Assembly (NCBI RefSeq): GCF_009835145.1
Contig: NZ_APKE01000028.1
Span: 1 to 64,000 of the forward strand
DNA length: 64,000 nt
Source: Profundibacterium mesophilum KAUST100406-0324
GTDB lineage: Bacteria; Pseudomonadota; Alphaproteobacteria; Rhodobacterales; Rhodobacteraceae
Direction: 5' to 3'
Shown: positions 39,953-53,370 of the stretch, one piece after another
How the letters are laid out: every line of letters begins with the position of its first letter
How positions within the stretch are numbered: position 1 is the stretch's first letter
The notes under the pieces: generated by a model
Database searches by the model: none
Told to the model about the DNA's origin: nothing
Seen by the model: only the letters and a program-made list of their open reading frames with translations
Program-made: the position numbers and the translations under genes

Positions 39953-42328
39953 ATGGGGCAGATGGTGAATTCGGTGAACGGCTCGGCGCAGCGGTATGAT
40001 TTCGCGCGCGCGCGAAAAGGTCTGGCGCTTGCCGCCTTGCTTGCGGGCACCGCCCTGTCGGTCGGTCTGCCCGGACCGATCCTCGCGCAGGCCTTCGGCT
40101 TCGGCTCCGTCACCGTCGAAGGCAACGAGCGGATCGAGGACAGCACCGTCCTGTCCTATGCCAAGATCGGGCAGGGCGCCGTCAGCGGCGGCGAGCTGAA
40201 CGCCGCCTATCAGCGCATCGTCGCCTCGGGCCTTTTCGAACAGGTCGAACTGGTTCCGCAGGGTGACAGCCTGGTGATCCGGGTCGTCGAATATCCGACC
40301 GTCAGCCAGATCAACATCGAGGGCAATCGTCGCATCGAGGACGAGGAACTGATGGCGCTCGTCACCTCCGAGCCGCGCCGTGTCTTCAACCCCCAGACCG
40401 CCGAGAGCGACGCGGCGGCCATCGCCAAGCTCTACGAGGCGCGCGGGCGGCTCGCGGCGAGCGTGACACCGCGCATCATCCGCCGCTCGGACAACCGCGT
40501 CGATCTGGTCTTCGAGGTCGTCGAGGGCGGTGTCGTGGAAATCGAGCGCCTTTCCTTCGTGGGCAACCGCGCCTATTCCGACGGGCGGCTTCGCCGCGTG
40601 CTCCAGACGAAGCAGGCGGGGCTGCTGCGCCGGCTGATCAGCCGCGACAGCTTCGTCGCCGACCGCATCGAGTTCGACAAGCAGCTCTTGCGCGATTTCT
40701 ACGCCGCGCGCGGCTACGTGGATTTCCGCATTCTCAGCGTGAACAGCGAGTTCGCCCGCGAGCGCGACGGCTTCTTCATCACCTTCAACGTCCAGGAAGG
40801 GCAATCCTTCCGCTTCGGACGGGTCACCGCCAGCAGCGAGCTGTCGCAGGTGAACGCGCAGGACTTCCTCGATGTCTCCGGGATCGACAGCGGCGACACC
40901 TACTCGCCGGCCGACGTGGAGAATACCATCGCGCGCATGGAGCGCCTGGCTCTGCGCAAGGGCCTCAACTTCGTCAGGGTCGAGCCGGTGATCAGCCGGG
41001 ACGCGCGCAACCTCGCGCTCGACGTCGAGTTCAAGCTGGTGCGCGGACCGCGCATCTTCGTCGAGCGGATCGACATCGAGGGCAACGCGACGACGCTCGA
41101 CCGCGTCATCCGCCGCCAGTTCCGCATCGTCGAGGGCGACCCGTTCAACCCGCGCGAGGTGCGTGCCAGCGCCGAGCGCATCCGTGCCCTTGGTTATTTC
41201 GCGAGTGCCGAGGTCGACTCGCGCCAGGGCACGACGCCCGAGCAGGTGATCATCGACGTCGATGTCGAGGAGCAGCCCACGGGCAGCCTCTCCTTCGGCG
41301 GCAGCTACAGCGCCGATAACGGGCCCGGCCTCAATATCAGCTTCTCCGAGCGCAACTTCCTCGGCCGCGGCCAGACATTGCGCTTCGAGGTGACGACCGG
41401 CACCGACAGCGCCAATACCGACCTCACTTTCATCGAGCCCTATTTCCTTGGCCGGAACCTGCAATTCCGCTTCGATGCCTTCTACAACATCGCCGATCTC
41501 GACGAGGCCTCCTACAACACCCGCGTCGTCGGTTTCAGCCCTTCGATCGAGTTCCCGATCGGCGAGGATAGCAGGCTGCAACTGCGCTACAGGTTGTCGA
41601 AGGACACGATCTCGAATGTCGATCAGGGCGATCCCGATGATCCCACCGACAACGGCTCCTCGCCGATCCTCCAGGCCGAGGAGGGCAGCCGCTATACAAG
41701 CCAGGTCGGCTACAGCTTCAGCTATGACACGCGCCGCACGGGTCTCGATCCCAATACCGGCTACCTGCTGCGCTTCGGGCAGGATATCGCCGGGCTCGGC
41801 GGTGACAGCGAGTATATCCGCTCCACGGCGCTCGGCGTCGCCCAGACCAAGGTCTACAACGAAGAGGTGACGCTGCGCGCGACGCTCGAGGGCGGGTCGA
41901 TCAACGCGATCAACGACCAGACGACGCGGGTGACGGACCGCTTCTTTCTCAACAGCAACCAGCTGCGCGGCTTCGCGCCGCTCGGCGTCGGTCCGCGCGA
42001 TCTGAACGCGACCAACAGGGACGCGCTCGGCGGCAACGCCTATGTCGCCGCCCGGCTCGAGGCCGAGTTCCCGCTCGGCCTTCCGGAAGAATACGGGATC
42101 ACCGGCGGTCTCTTTCTGGATGCAGGCTCGGTCTGGTCGCTCGACAATGTCGAAGGCGCCGGCGGCGTCGAGGTCGACGACGATTTCCATCTGCGCTCGT
42201 CGGTCGGCGTGTCGGTTTTCTGGACCACACCCATCGGCCCGCTGCGCTTCAATTTTGCCAAGGTGCTTGAGGCACAGGATTACGACGAGGAGCAGCCCTT
42301 CAACGTGACCATCTCGACCACGTTCTGA
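39953..42328 (+). CDS. bamA: Outer membrane protein assembly factor BamA
   Basis: 791 aa. A signal peptide (KGLALAALLAGTALSVGLPGPILAQA), five POTRA domains (about 50-420, beginning FGSVTVEGNERIEDSTVLSY), and a C-terminal beta-barrel ending in VTISTTF with a terminal Phe. It is the core of the outer-membrane protein insertion machine. ATG 39953 and ATG 39962 are both possible. A TTGACA sits at 39899-39904 but its -10 is poor. Confidence 0.97.
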   Translation: MGQMVNSVNGSAQRYDFARARKGLALAALLAGTALSVGLPGPILAQAFGFGSVTVEGNERIEDSTVLSYAKIGQGAVSGGELNAAYQRIVASGLFEQVELVPQGDSLVIRVVEYPTVSQINIEGNRRIEDEELMALVTSEPRRVFNPQTAESDAAAIAKLYEARGRLAASVTPRIIRRSDNRVDLVFEVVEGGVVEIERLSFVGNRAYSDGRLRRVLQTKQAGLLRRLISRDSFVADRIEFDKQLLRDFYAARGYVDFRILSVNSEFARERDGFFITFNVQEGQSFRFGRVTASSELSQVNAQDFLDVSGIDSGDTYSPADVENTIARMERLALRKGLNFVRVEPVISRDARNLALDVEFKLVRGPRIFVERIDIEGNATTLDRVIRRQFRIVEGDPFNPREVRASAERIRALGYFASAEVDSRQGTTPEQVIIDVDVEEQPTGSLSFGGSYSADNGPGLNISFSERNFLGRGQTLRFEVTTGTDSANTDLTFIEPYFLGRNLQFRFDAFYNIADLDEASYNTRVVGFSPSIEFPIGEDSRLQLRYRLSKDTISNVDQGDPDDPTDNGSSPILQAEEGSRYTSQVGYSFSYDTRRTGLDPNTGYLLRFGQDIAGLGGDSEYIRSTALGVAQTKVYNEEVTLRATLEGGSINAINDQTTRVTDRFFLNSNQLRGFAPLGVGPRDLNATNRDALGGNAYVAARLEAEFPLGLPEEYGITGGLFLDAGSVWSLDNVEGAGGVEVDDDFHLRSSVGVSVFWTTPIGPLRFNFAKVLEAQDYDEEQPFNVTISTTF

Positions 42329-42332
42329 TCCG

Positions 42333-43166
42333 GTGCAAAGCTCCCTGCTTCTCCGAGCCGCCCTGATCGCGGCCCTGTCCTGGCCTGCCGGCGGATCGGC
42401 GCAGCAGGAAACCGCGCCTGAACCATCCGGCCAGCGCACTGCCCCGCAGCCGCGTCCCGAGCCCGGCGGGGCGTCGGGGACGCCGCCCTTGCGGCCGGCG
42501 CCACGGGGTGGCGGGGATGCGCCTGATGGCGGATCGCTTCCTGCCGAGGCGGCGCCCTCGGGGGAGGCCGGCATGCAGCCCAGCGCGTTCGTGCCCACCG
42601 GGATCCTCGTGGTCGACCAGGAACGGCTCTTCTTCGAAAGTGTCTATGGCAGGGAAATCCTGGCCGAGATCGATCGTCGCACCGATGCGCTCGCCGCCGA
42701 GAACCGGGAGATCGAGGCGGAGCTCGTCGCCGAGGAGCGCGAGTTGACCGAGCGCCGCTCGGCGATGCAGGCGAAGGCGTTCCGCGAGCTTGCCGAGGCC
42801 TTCGATGCGAAGGTGCATGATCTGCGCCAGGCGCAGGATGCGAAAGTGCGCGACGTGACACGCCTGCGCGAGGAGGCCCGGCAGCGCTTCTTCGGCGAGG
42901 CGGGCGAGGTGCTGACACAGATCGTGCGCGAGCGCGGCGCCGTCGTCCTGATGGATCGACGCTCCGTCCTTGCCGCCGTTCCCGAGAGCGACATCACCGA
43001 CATCGCGGTTGCCCGGATCAATGCCGAGCTGGGGCAGGGTGGAGCGGACCCCGAGGCCCGGGCGCCCGGTGGCCGGCCACTTTCGCCCGATGCGTCGACA
43101 TCCGGCAGGCCGGGATTCGATGCGCCGTCGCCCGCCGATACGGAAGCGCCCGCCAGCGGCGGATAG
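42333..43166 (+). CDS. OmpH/Skp family periplasmic chaperone, long N-terminal Pro-rich region
   Basis: 277 aa, much longer than Skp (about 160). It has a signal peptide (LLLRAALIAALSWPAGGSA), a Pro/Gly/Ala-rich segment (residues 25-85), then the Skp-like part (ILVVDQERLFFESVYGREIL, a coiled coil about 110-200 and VLMDRRSVLAAVPESDITD). The GTG start at 42333 lies 4 nt after the bamA stop and has no ribosome binding site, so coupled translation is likely. A Pro-rich tail closes the protein. It probably guards unfolded outer-membrane proteins on their way to BamA. Confidence 0.85.
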   Translation: MQSSLLLRAALIAALSWPAGGSAQQETAPEPSGQRTAPQPRPEPGGASGTPPLRPAPRGGGDAPDGGSLPAEAAPSGEAGMQPSAFVPTGILVVDQERLFFESVYGREILAEIDRRTDALAAENREIEAELVAEERELTERRSAMQAKAFRELAEAFDAKVHDLRQAQDAKVRDVTRLREEARQRFFGEAGEVLTQIVRERGAVVLMDRRSVLAAVPESDITDIAVARINAELGQGGADPEARAPGGRPLSPDASTSGRPGFDAPSPADTEAPASGG

Positions 43167-43253
43167 AGGCACCGCCGGAAACTTGTCACTCCGGCCCGCG
43201 CTTGCTAGTCAGACTGGGATCGCGGCGCCGCCGGCCGCACCGAGGGGATCCGA

Positions 43254-43706
43254 ATGACCGACACGAAGACCGCCGACATCCACTTGATCCAGAGGATCAT
43301 TCCGCACCGCTATCCCTTCCTGCTCGTGGACAAGGTGCGCGACATCAAGGGCCACGAAAGCGCGATCGGCATCAAGAATGTCAGCTTCAACGAGCCGCAT
43401 TTCCAGGGGCATTTTCCCGGCGCGCCAATCATGCCCGGCGTGACCATCGTCGAGGCGATGGCGCAGACCGCGGCGGTGATGGTCGGGGTGGCGCAGGACC
43501 TCGCGGACAAGGAGTTCCTGGTTTATTTCATGGCCATCGAATCCGCCAAGTTCCGCCGGAAGGTGGTGCCGGGCGATGTGCTCGAGATGCATGTGACGAC
43601 GAAGCGCGGCGGCGGCAAGGTGTGGAAATTCCACGGCCGTGCCGAGGTCGACGGGGAGCTCGCCTGCGAGGCCGAGTTCACCGCGATGATGGACATGCCC
43701 AAGTAG
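43254..43706 (+). CDS. fabZ: 3-hydroxyacyl-ACP dehydratase FabZ
   Basis: 150 aa. Hot-dog fold with the active-site motif [20 protein letters not shown] (His and Glu) and [12 protein letters not shown]. It dehydrates 3-hydroxyacyl-ACP in fatty acid synthesis. It directly abuts lpxA. lpxD, normally just upstream, is absent. Confidence 0.97.
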   Translation: MTDTKTADIHLIQRIIPHRYPFLLVDKVRDIKGHESAIGIKNVSFNEPHFQGHFPGAPIMPGVTIVEAMAQTAAVMVGVAQDLADKEFLVYFMAIESAKFRRKVVPGDVLEMHVTTKRGGGKVWKFHGRAEVDGELACEAEFTAMMDMPK

Positions 43707-44504
43707 ATGCAGATCCCCGCGACAGCCCGGGTTCATCCCAGCGCCGTGGTCGAGCCGGGCGCGGTGATCGGCGAGGACGTGCGGATCGGTCCGTTCTGCT
43801 GCGTCGGTCCCGAGGTCGTGCTTGGTGCGGGCGTGGAGCTTCGCAGCCATGTCGTGGTTACCGGCCGCACAAGGATCGGCGCGCAGACGGTCGTCTTTCC
43901 CTTCGCCTGCCTGGGGGAGATCCCGCAGGACCTGAAATTCGCTGGCGAGCGGACCGAGCTGATCATCGGGGCGCGCAATCGCATTCGCGAGCATGTCACG
44001 ATGAATACCGGCACCAGCGGCGGCGGCGGCGTCACGCGGGTCGGTGATGACGGGCTTTTCATGGCCGGTGCCCATGTCGCGCATGATGCGCAGGTCGGCG
44101 ACCGTGTCATCATGGTGAACAATTCGGCCCTCGCCGGCCATTGCGTGCTTGGCGACGAGGTGATCCTCGGGGGGCTCTCGGGCGTTCACCAATGGGTCCG
44201 GATCGGGCGTGGCGCGATTATCGGAGCGGTGACGATGGTGACCGCCGACGTGATGCCGCATGCGCTCGTGCAGGGACCGCGCGGCAGCCTCGACGGGCTC
44301 AATCTCGTCGGCCTGAAGCGCAAGGGCGTCCCGCGCGAGGAAATCGCCGCGCTGAGGGCCGGCTTCGAGACACTCAGGGGCGGCGACGGCGCGTTCCAGG
44401 ACCGCGCGCGTGATCTTCTGGAACGCACCCAGAGCGAGCTGCTGCGCGAGATTGCGCAGTTCATCCTCGATCGCAGCGATCGCGGCCATCTCACCCCGTC
44501 ATGA
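43707..44504 (+). CDS. lpxA: UDP-N-acetylglucosamine acyltransferase LpxA
   Basis: 265 aa. Left-handed parallel beta-helix made of hexapeptide repeats (IHPSAVV-like, VVEPGAVIGEDVRIG, IREHVTMNTGTSGGGG, NNSALAGHCVLGDEVIL), and a C-terminal helical part. First step of lipid A synthesis. The ATG follows the fabZ stop without a gap and overlaps lpxI by ATGA. Confidence 0.97.
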   Translation: MQIPATARVHPSAVVEPGAVIGEDVRIGPFCCVGPEVVLGAGVELRSHVVVTGRTRIGAQTVVFPFACLGEIPQDLKFAGERTELIIGARNRIREHVTMNTGTSGGGGVTRVGDDGLFMAGAHVAHDAQVGDRVIMVNNSALAGHCVLGDEVILGGLSGVHQWVRIGRGAIIGAVTMVTADVMPHALVQGPRGSLDGLNLVGLKRKGVPREEIAALRAGFETLRGGDGAFQDRARDLLERTQSELLREIAQFILDRSDRGHLTPS

Positions 44505-45331
44505 GCCTGGCGCTCCTTGCAGGAAAGGGACAACTACCCGTGCTGGTGCATCGGGCCTGCGCCGCCGGGGGAGATGCGCCGCTGGTGATCGAGCTCGAGG
44601 GCGTGCCGAGCGATCTCGACCGGGAGGTGGTCACCGAACGCTTCCGCCTCGAGACGATCGGAAGCCTGATCGCGCGCCTAGAGGCGCGCGGCGTTCGCCG
44701 ACTGTGCCTTGCCGGGGCCGTGCGCAGGATGCCGATCGACCCGGCCCTGATCGACGTGGCCACGATGCCGCTCGTTCCGCGTCTGACGGCGGCCCTGTCG
44801 CAAGGCGATGACGGTGCGTTGCGCTGCGTGCTTGCGCTGTTCGAGGAGGCGGGGATCGCGATCGTAGGGGCGGATGAGCTTGTCCCCGGCCTTCTGCCGG
44901 CGGCGGGATGGTTGGGCGCGGTGCCCCCCGGCGGCCCCGGACCGGAGCTTGCGGCGGACGCGGCGCGCGCGGCGCGATGCGTGTCGGCGCTCGGCGCGCT
45001 CGACATCGGGCAGGCTTGCGTCGTCTCGCGCGGGCAGGTGCTCGCGGTCGAGACCTTGCCCGGAACGGACTGGATGCTGCACAGCCTGGCCGCCGGACAT
45101 GACGGTGCGCCCGGCGGAGTACTCTACAAAGCGCCGAAACCCGGCCAGGATCGCCGTGTCGATCTTCCGGCGATCGGACCTGCGACCGTGCGTCTTGCCG
45201 CCGAGGCGGGGCTGTCGGGTATCGTGTTGGCGCAGGGCGGGGTGATGGTGCTCGGCGCGCAGGAGACGGGGCGCGAAGCTGCCGATCTTGGGCTTTTCAT
45301 ATGGGTGCGCGACGGGAAGGACGGATCGTGA
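44501..45331 (+). CDS. lpxI: UDP-2,3-diacylglucosamine pyrophosphatase LpxI
   Basis: 276 aa. N-terminal LALLAGKGQLPVLVHRAC and C-terminal DUF1009 core (VDLPAIGPATVRLAAEAGLSG, ILVLAQGG-like) match LpxI, the alphaproteobacterial replacement for LpxH. It hydrolyses UDP-diacylglucosamine to lipid X. It lies in the expected place between lpxA and lpxB and overlaps lpxB by GTGA. Confidence 0.95.
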   Translation: MSLALLAGKGQLPVLVHRACAAGGDAPLVIELEGVPSDLDREVVTERFRLETIGSLIARLEARGVRRLCLAGAVRRMPIDPALIDVATMPLVPRLTAALSQGDDGALRCVLALFEEAGIAIVGADELVPGLLPAAGWLGAVPPGGPGPELAADAARAARCVSALGALDIGQACVVSRGQVLAVETLPGTDWMLHSLAAGHDGAPGGVLYKAPKPGQDRRVDLPAIGPATVRLAAEAGLSGIVLAQGGVMVLGAQETGREAADLGLFIWVRDGKDGS

Positions 45332-46506
45332 GGGTTTTCCTGATCGCGGGCGAGCCCTCCGGCGACAGGTTGGGTGCCGCCCTGATGCGTGGTTTGCGGG
45401 TGTTGCAGCCGGATGTGCAATTCGCGGGCGTGGGCGGCGATGAGATGACCGGCGAGGGCCTGCGCAGCCTGTTCCCGATGCAGGAGCTTTCGGTAATGGG
45501 GATCACCGAGGTGCTGCCGCGCTATCCCTCCCTGCGCCGCCGCATGGTCGAGACCGCCGATGCGGTGATCGAGGCCGAGCCCGATGTCCTCATCACCATC
45601 GACAGCCCCGATTTCTGTCTTCGCGTGGCCAGGCGCGTGCGTGCGGCGAGCCCGCTGCGCATCGTGCATTACGTGGCCCCGTCGGTCTGGGCGTGGCGGC
45701 CGGGGCGGGCACGGAAGATGGCCGCGCATGTGGATCAGGTCCTCGCCCTCCTGCCGTTCGAGCCGCCCTACATGGAAGCGGCGGGAATGCGGTGCGATTT
45801 CGTCGGCCATCCGGTCGCGGAGGAGCCGCAGGCCAATGTCTCGCAGCGCGCCGATTTCCGCCGCGACTGGGACCTGGGGGAGGCGCCGCTTCTCCTGGTG
45901 CTGCCGGGGTCGCGCAAGAGCGAGGTCGAGCGGCTGATGCCGGTCTTCGCCGAGGCGGTCGAGATGCTCGCCGCCGCCCGGCCAGACCTGCGCATCGTCA
46001 TCCCCGCCGCGGCCCCGGTGATCGGCAGGGTCCGGGAACTCGCGGCACGGTGGCCCCACACGCCGCTCATCCTCGATCCCGCGGAGGGAGAAGATCCCGC
46101 CTCCCGGAAGAGGGCCGCCTTCGGCGCCGCCGATATGGCGCTCGCGGCGTCCGGCACGGTCTCGCTGGAGCTTGCGGCCGCCGGAACGCCGATGGTCATC
46201 GCCTATGACATGTCCTGGCTCAGCTGGCAGGTGATGAGCCGGATGGTGCGCATCGAAAGCGCCACCCTCGTCAACCTGGTGACCGACACGAAGATGGTGC
46301 CCGAGTTCCTTGGGCCCGATTGCCGGCCCGGTCCGATCGCCGGCGCCCTGATCGCCCTCGCGCAGGATCCGGGACGGCAGGACGCTGTCCTCGATGCCGC
46401 GATGACGGCGCTTGGACGGGGAGGCGAGGAACCCGGCCTGCGTGCCGCCCGCGCGGTGCTTGCCGGGATCGCGGGCCTCGGCGAGGATGGGGGCGCGGCG
46501 CTCTAG
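45328..46506 (+). CDS. lpxB: Lipid-A-disaccharide synthase
   Basis: 392 aa from GTG 45328 (MRVFLIAGEPSGDRLGAALM), which overlaps the lpxI stop and follows AAGGACGG; an ATG 9 codons earlier is less likely. Family GT19 features: GVGGDEM, YVAPSVWAWRPGRARKM, VLPGSRKSEVERLMP, ASGTVSLELA. Joins lipid X and UDP-diacylglucosamine. Ends 20 bp from the opposing mnmA. Confidence 0.96.
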   Translation: MRVFLIAGEPSGDRLGAALMRGLRVLQPDVQFAGVGGDEMTGEGLRSLFPMQELSVMGITEVLPRYPSLRRRMVETADAVIEAEPDVLITIDSPDFCLRVARRVRAASPLRIVHYVAPSVWAWRPGRARKMAAHVDQVLALLPFEPPYMEAAGMRCDFVGHPVAEEPQANVSQRADFRRDWDLGEAPLLLVLPGSRKSEVERLMPVFAEAVEMLAAARPDLRIVIPAAAPVIGRVRELAARWPHTPLILDPAEGEDPASRKRAAFGAADMALAASGTVSLELAAAGTPMVIAYDMSWLSWQVMSRMVRIESATLVNLVTDTKMVPEFLGPDCRPGPIAGALIALAQDPGRQDAVLDAAMTALGRGGEEPGLRAARAVLAGIAGLGEDGGAAL

Positions 46507-46526
46507 CGCTCGCGCCCGTCACCCGA

Positions 46527-47672
46527 TCAGTAGCCGCGCCAGATCCAGCCGCCGCCGAGGATCCGGGGGCTTTCCGGATCGTAGAAGACACAGGCCTGTC
46601 CCGGCGACACACCATCCTCCGCCACGACCAGTTCCACCTCCGCCTCATGCGTCCCGCGCGGCCGGATGAGCGCCTCGCGCGGGGGCCGGGTGGAGCGCAC
46701 CTTGACATCGAGCCGCCAGCTCTCGCGGCTTTCGAAGGGCGCATCGCCAAGCCAGTTGATCTCGCGCACCGGGATCGTGCGGGTGGCCAGAAGCTCCTTG
46801 GGGCCGACGACCACCTGCCGCTTGTCGACATCGAGCCTGACGACGTAGAGCGGCTCGTCGAGGCCGCCGATGCCAAGGCCCCGGCGCTGCCCGACCGTGT
46901 AATGGATCACGCCGCGATGCTCGGCGAGCACGCGCCCGTCGACATGTACGATCTCTCCCGGATCGGCGGCGCCGGGGCGCAGTTTCTCGATCACGGCGGC
47001 ATAGTTTCCGTCGGGCACGAAGCAGATGTCCTGGCTGTCGGGCTTGTCGGCGACCCCGAGGCCGTAGCGCGCGGCAAGGCTGCGTGTCTCGGCCTTGCTC
47101 GCCAGGTGACCAAGCGGGAAGCGCAGGTAATCGAGCTGCTCCGGTGTCGTCGAGAACAGGAAATAGCTCTGATCGCGCGCGGCATCGGCCGCTGAGTGCA
47201 GCTGCGCGCCGCCGGGGGCCGCGACCCTCTGGATGTAGTGGCCGGTCGCCATGCAATCGGCGTCGAGATCGCGCGCCGTTTCCAGTAGGTCCTTGAACTT
47301 GACGCGCTCGTTGCACCGGATGCAGGGAACCGGGGTCGCGCCGGCAAGGTAACTGTCGGCGAACTCGTCGATCACTGCCTCGCGGAACGTGTTCTCGTAA
47401 TCGAGCACGTAATGGGGAAAGCCCATCTCCTCGGCCACGCGGCGCGCGTCGTGGATGTCGAGACCTGCGCAGCAGGCCCCCTTCTTGGCGAGCGCCGCGC
47501 CGTGATCGTAGAGCTGCAAGGTGACGCCGACGACGTCGTAACCCTCCTCCTTGAGCATCGCGGCCACGACGGAGCTGTCAACTCCGCCGGACATGGCGAC
47601 GACGACACGCGTCTCGGCCGGCGGCTTTGCGAAGCCGAGCGAATTGAGCGGCAGGCTGGTGTCGAGCGCCAT
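46527..47672 (-). CDS. mnmA: tRNA-specific 2-thiouridylase MnmA
   Basis: 381 aa from ATG 47672. PP-loop [17 protein letters not shown], catalytic cysteines in [17 protein letters not shown] and [11 protein letters not shown], and a C-terminal beta domain ([10 protein letters not shown]). It thiolates U34 of tRNA-Lys, Glu and Gln. The open frame extends far upstream but that part is non-conserved, so the start is placed at 47672. Confidence 0.96.
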   Translation of the reverse strand: MALDTSLPLNSLGFAKPPAETRVVVAMSGGVDSSVVAAMLKEEGYDVVGVTLQLYDHGAALAKKGACCAGLDIHDARRVAEEMGFPHYVLDYENTFREAVIDEFADSYLAGATPVPCIRCNERVKFKDLLETARDLDADCMATGHYIQRVAAPGGAQLHSAADAARDQSYFLFSTTPEQLDYLRFPLGHLASKAETRSLAARYGLGVADKPDSQDICFVPDGNYAAVIEKLRPGAADPGEIVHVDGRVLAEHRGVIHYTVGQRRGLGIGGLDEPLYVVRLDVDKRQVVVGPKELLATRTIPVREINWLGDAPFESRESWRLDVKVRSTRPPREALIRPRGTHEAEVELVVAEDGVSPGQACVFYDPESPRILGGGWIWRGY

Positions 47673-47747
47673 GATGCGTCGATCCCTTCGGGCATGGAGT
47701 GGATTGGAGGGAATATAAGAAAAACGGTTGTATTCGCAAGTCCGTGT

Positions 47748-47762
47748 TTCACCTGCCGTTAA
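47748..47762 (+). promoter_or_regulatory. CtrA-box-like site upstream of sciP
   Basis: TTCA-N7-TTAA has one mismatch to the CtrA consensus TTAA-N7-TTAA and lies 50 nt upstream of the sciP start, in the 139-nt divergent region with mnmA. Autoregulation of this pair by CtrA is known in Caulobacter. Confidence 0.45.
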
Positions 47763-47811
47763 AGGGCCGACCCTACCCATGTGCAGCGGGGGCATCAGAG
47801 GGTGAAAGACA

Positions 47812-48090
47812 ATGTACTTGAGAAAAGTGGACGGCCCGCGGGCCGTGACCCTGCCCAGTGGCCAGGTGATGACGCGTGCCGACCTTCCCGATCCCAAGAC
47901 GAAGCGTTGGGTTGCGAGCCGCAAGGCCGCCGTGGTGCGCGCGGTCGCCGCCAAGCTGATCACGCGAGAGGAGGCGATGTCGATCTACGAACTCAGTTCC
48001 GAGGAACTCACGGCCTGGGCACAGGCTGTCGTGGACCATGGCGAGGCTGCACTCAAGACGACACGTCTGCAGAGGTATAGACAACCTTAG
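47812..48090 (+). CDS. sciP: CtrA inhibitor SciP (DUF1153)
   Basis: 92 aa. A DUF1153 helix-turn-helix protein ([57 protein letters not shown]), the SciP family. In Caulobacter SciP binds CtrA or its DNA and blocks transcription in G1. The start has AGAGGGTGAAAG. It lies directly upstream of ctrA and in the same direction, an arrangement that supports the assignment. Confidence 0.9.
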   Translation: MYLRKVDGPRAVTLPSGQVMTRADLPDPKTKRWVASRKAAVVRAVAAKLITREEAMSIYELSSEELTAWAQAVVDHGEAALKTTRLQRYRQP

Positions 48091-48116
48091 CGTGTGCGGC
48101 TACTCTCTATCCTGAG

Positions 48117-48132
48117 GTAACCAAGGTTTAAC
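48117..48132 (+). promoter_or_regulatory. CtrA-box-like site in the ctrA promoter
   Basis: GTAA-N7-TTAAC, one mismatch to TTAA-N7-TTAAC, lies 51 nt upstream of the ctrA start. It points to the expected autoregulation of ctrA. Confidence 0.55.
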
Positions 48133-48183
48133 CATTCTTGCGCAACTTGGTCCCTGTCAGGATTTGCCCATCGGAGAGCCCCC

Positions 48184-48897
48184 ATGCGTGTTTTGCTAGT
48201 CGAGGATGACCCCACAACATCGCGCAGCATCGAGCTGATGCTGACCCATGCCAATTTGAACGTCTATTGTACCGATATGGGGGAGGAAGGGATCGATCTG
48301 GCGAAGGTCTATGATTACGACCTGATCCTGCTCGATCTGAACCTTCCCGACATGAACGGGCACGAAGTGCTGCGCCAGCTGCGCATGTCGCGTATCGACA
48401 CGCCGATTCTGATCCTGAGCGGTGCGAACGATACCGATAGCAAGATCAAGGGCTTCGGTTTCGGGGCGGACGATTATCTCACCAAGCCCTTTCACCGCGA
48501 AGAGCTGGTTGCCCGGATTCATGCCATCATCAGAAGGTCGCAGGGCCATGCGCAGTCGGTAATCAATACCGGCCGGATATCGGTCAATCTCGATGCAAAG
48601 ACCGTCGAGGTGGAGGGCACGCCCGTACATCTGACCGGCAAGGAGTATCAGATGTTCGAGCTGCTCAGCCTGCGCAAGGGCACGACCCTTACCAAGGAGA
48701 TGTTTCTCAACCATCTCTATGGCGGAATGGATGAGCCGGAGCTCAAGATCATCGACGTGTTCATCTGCAAGTTGCGCAAGAAACTGACGCAGGCAACGGG
48801 CGGCGACAGCCATATCGAGACGGTCTGGGGCCGGGGATACGTGCTGCGCGATCCCGAGCCAAGGATGATGGATCAACCGCTCGCCGCCCATGGCTGA
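48184..48897 (+). CDS. ctrA: Cell-cycle response regulator CtrA
   Basis: 237 aa. The receiver domain ([20 protein letters not shown]) carries phospho-acceptor Asp51 in LILLDLNLP, with TPILILSG and the DDYLTKPF lysine, followed by a winged-helix OmpR-type DNA-binding domain ([31 protein letters not shown]). It receives phosphate through ChpT. In Rhodobacterales CtrA controls motility, gene transfer agents and related traits rather than being strictly essential. Confidence 0.97.
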   Translation: MRVLLVEDDPTTSRSIELMLTHANLNVYCTDMGEEGIDLAKVYDYDLILLDLNLPDMNGHEVLRQLRMSRIDTPILILSGANDTDSKIKGFGFGADDYLTKPFHREELVARIHAIIRRSQGHAQSVINTGRISVNLDAKTVEVEGTPVHLTGKEYQMFELLSLRKGTTLTKEMFLNHLYGGMDEPELKIIDVFICKLRKKLTQATGGDSHIETVWGRGYVLRDPEPRMMDQPLAAHG

Positions 48898-48902
48898 TCC
48901 CG

Positions 48903-48935
48903 GCAATGCCCTTCGATTTTTCGGCGGGGCATTGC
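48903..48935 (+). terminator. Hairpin after ctrA
   Basis: A perfect 9-bp stem GCAATGCCC/GGGCATTGC with a 15-nt loop containing a T-run begins 5 nt after the ctrA stop, before ligA. There is no U-tract after the stem. Confidence 0.5.
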
Positions 48936-48983
48936 GGGCCATCTCTGGACCGAAAGGTGCCGCGCTTCTATCACGTTGCCTGA

Positions 48984-53272
<4,289 letters not shown>

Positions 53273-53288
53273 GCCTCCCTTTCAAATT

Positions 53289-53303
53289 GTTCTCACTTCG
53301 TTC
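53289..53303 (+). promoter_or_regulatory. LexA (SOS) operator, GTTC-N7-GTTC
   Basis: GTTCTCACTTCGTTC is a perfect match to the direct-repeat LexA box of alphaproteobacteria. It lies 67 nt upstream of the start of the 39-aa gene and just upstream of a plausible -35. A 9-bp inverted repeat (TTGTTCTCA at 53287 and TGAGAACAA at 53333) also spans the region. Confidence 0.85.
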
Positions 53304-53308
53304 CGAAA

Positions 53309-53336
53309 TTGCTTGCCATGAATAGGTCAATATGAG
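53309..53336 (+). promoter_or_regulatory. Candidate promoter of the 39-aa gene
   Basis: TTGCTT (53309-53314), 16 nt, TATGAG (53331-53336): a modest sigma-70 match placed between the two LexA-like sites, where LexA bound to either would be expected to repress it. Confidence 0.4.
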
Positions 53337-53350
53337 AACAAAGAAGAAAC
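53336..53350 (-). promoter_or_regulatory. Second LexA-like half-matching site
   Basis: GAAC-N7-AAAC, one mismatch to the reverse-strand LexA box GAAC-N7-GAAC. It overlaps the end of the -10 region and lies on the other side of the promoter from the perfect box. Confidence 0.45.
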
Positions 53351-53370
53351 AGAAGCGAAGGGAGGATCGG

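Noticed and set aside
39569-42598. 1009-codon minus-strand open frame
   Set aside because: It lies antisense to bamA, whose barrel and POTRA domains are unmistakable.
46527-47963. 97-residue N-terminal extension of mnmA
   Set aside because: The extension would cover the sciP promoter and part of sciP on the other strand and lacks MnmA similarity.
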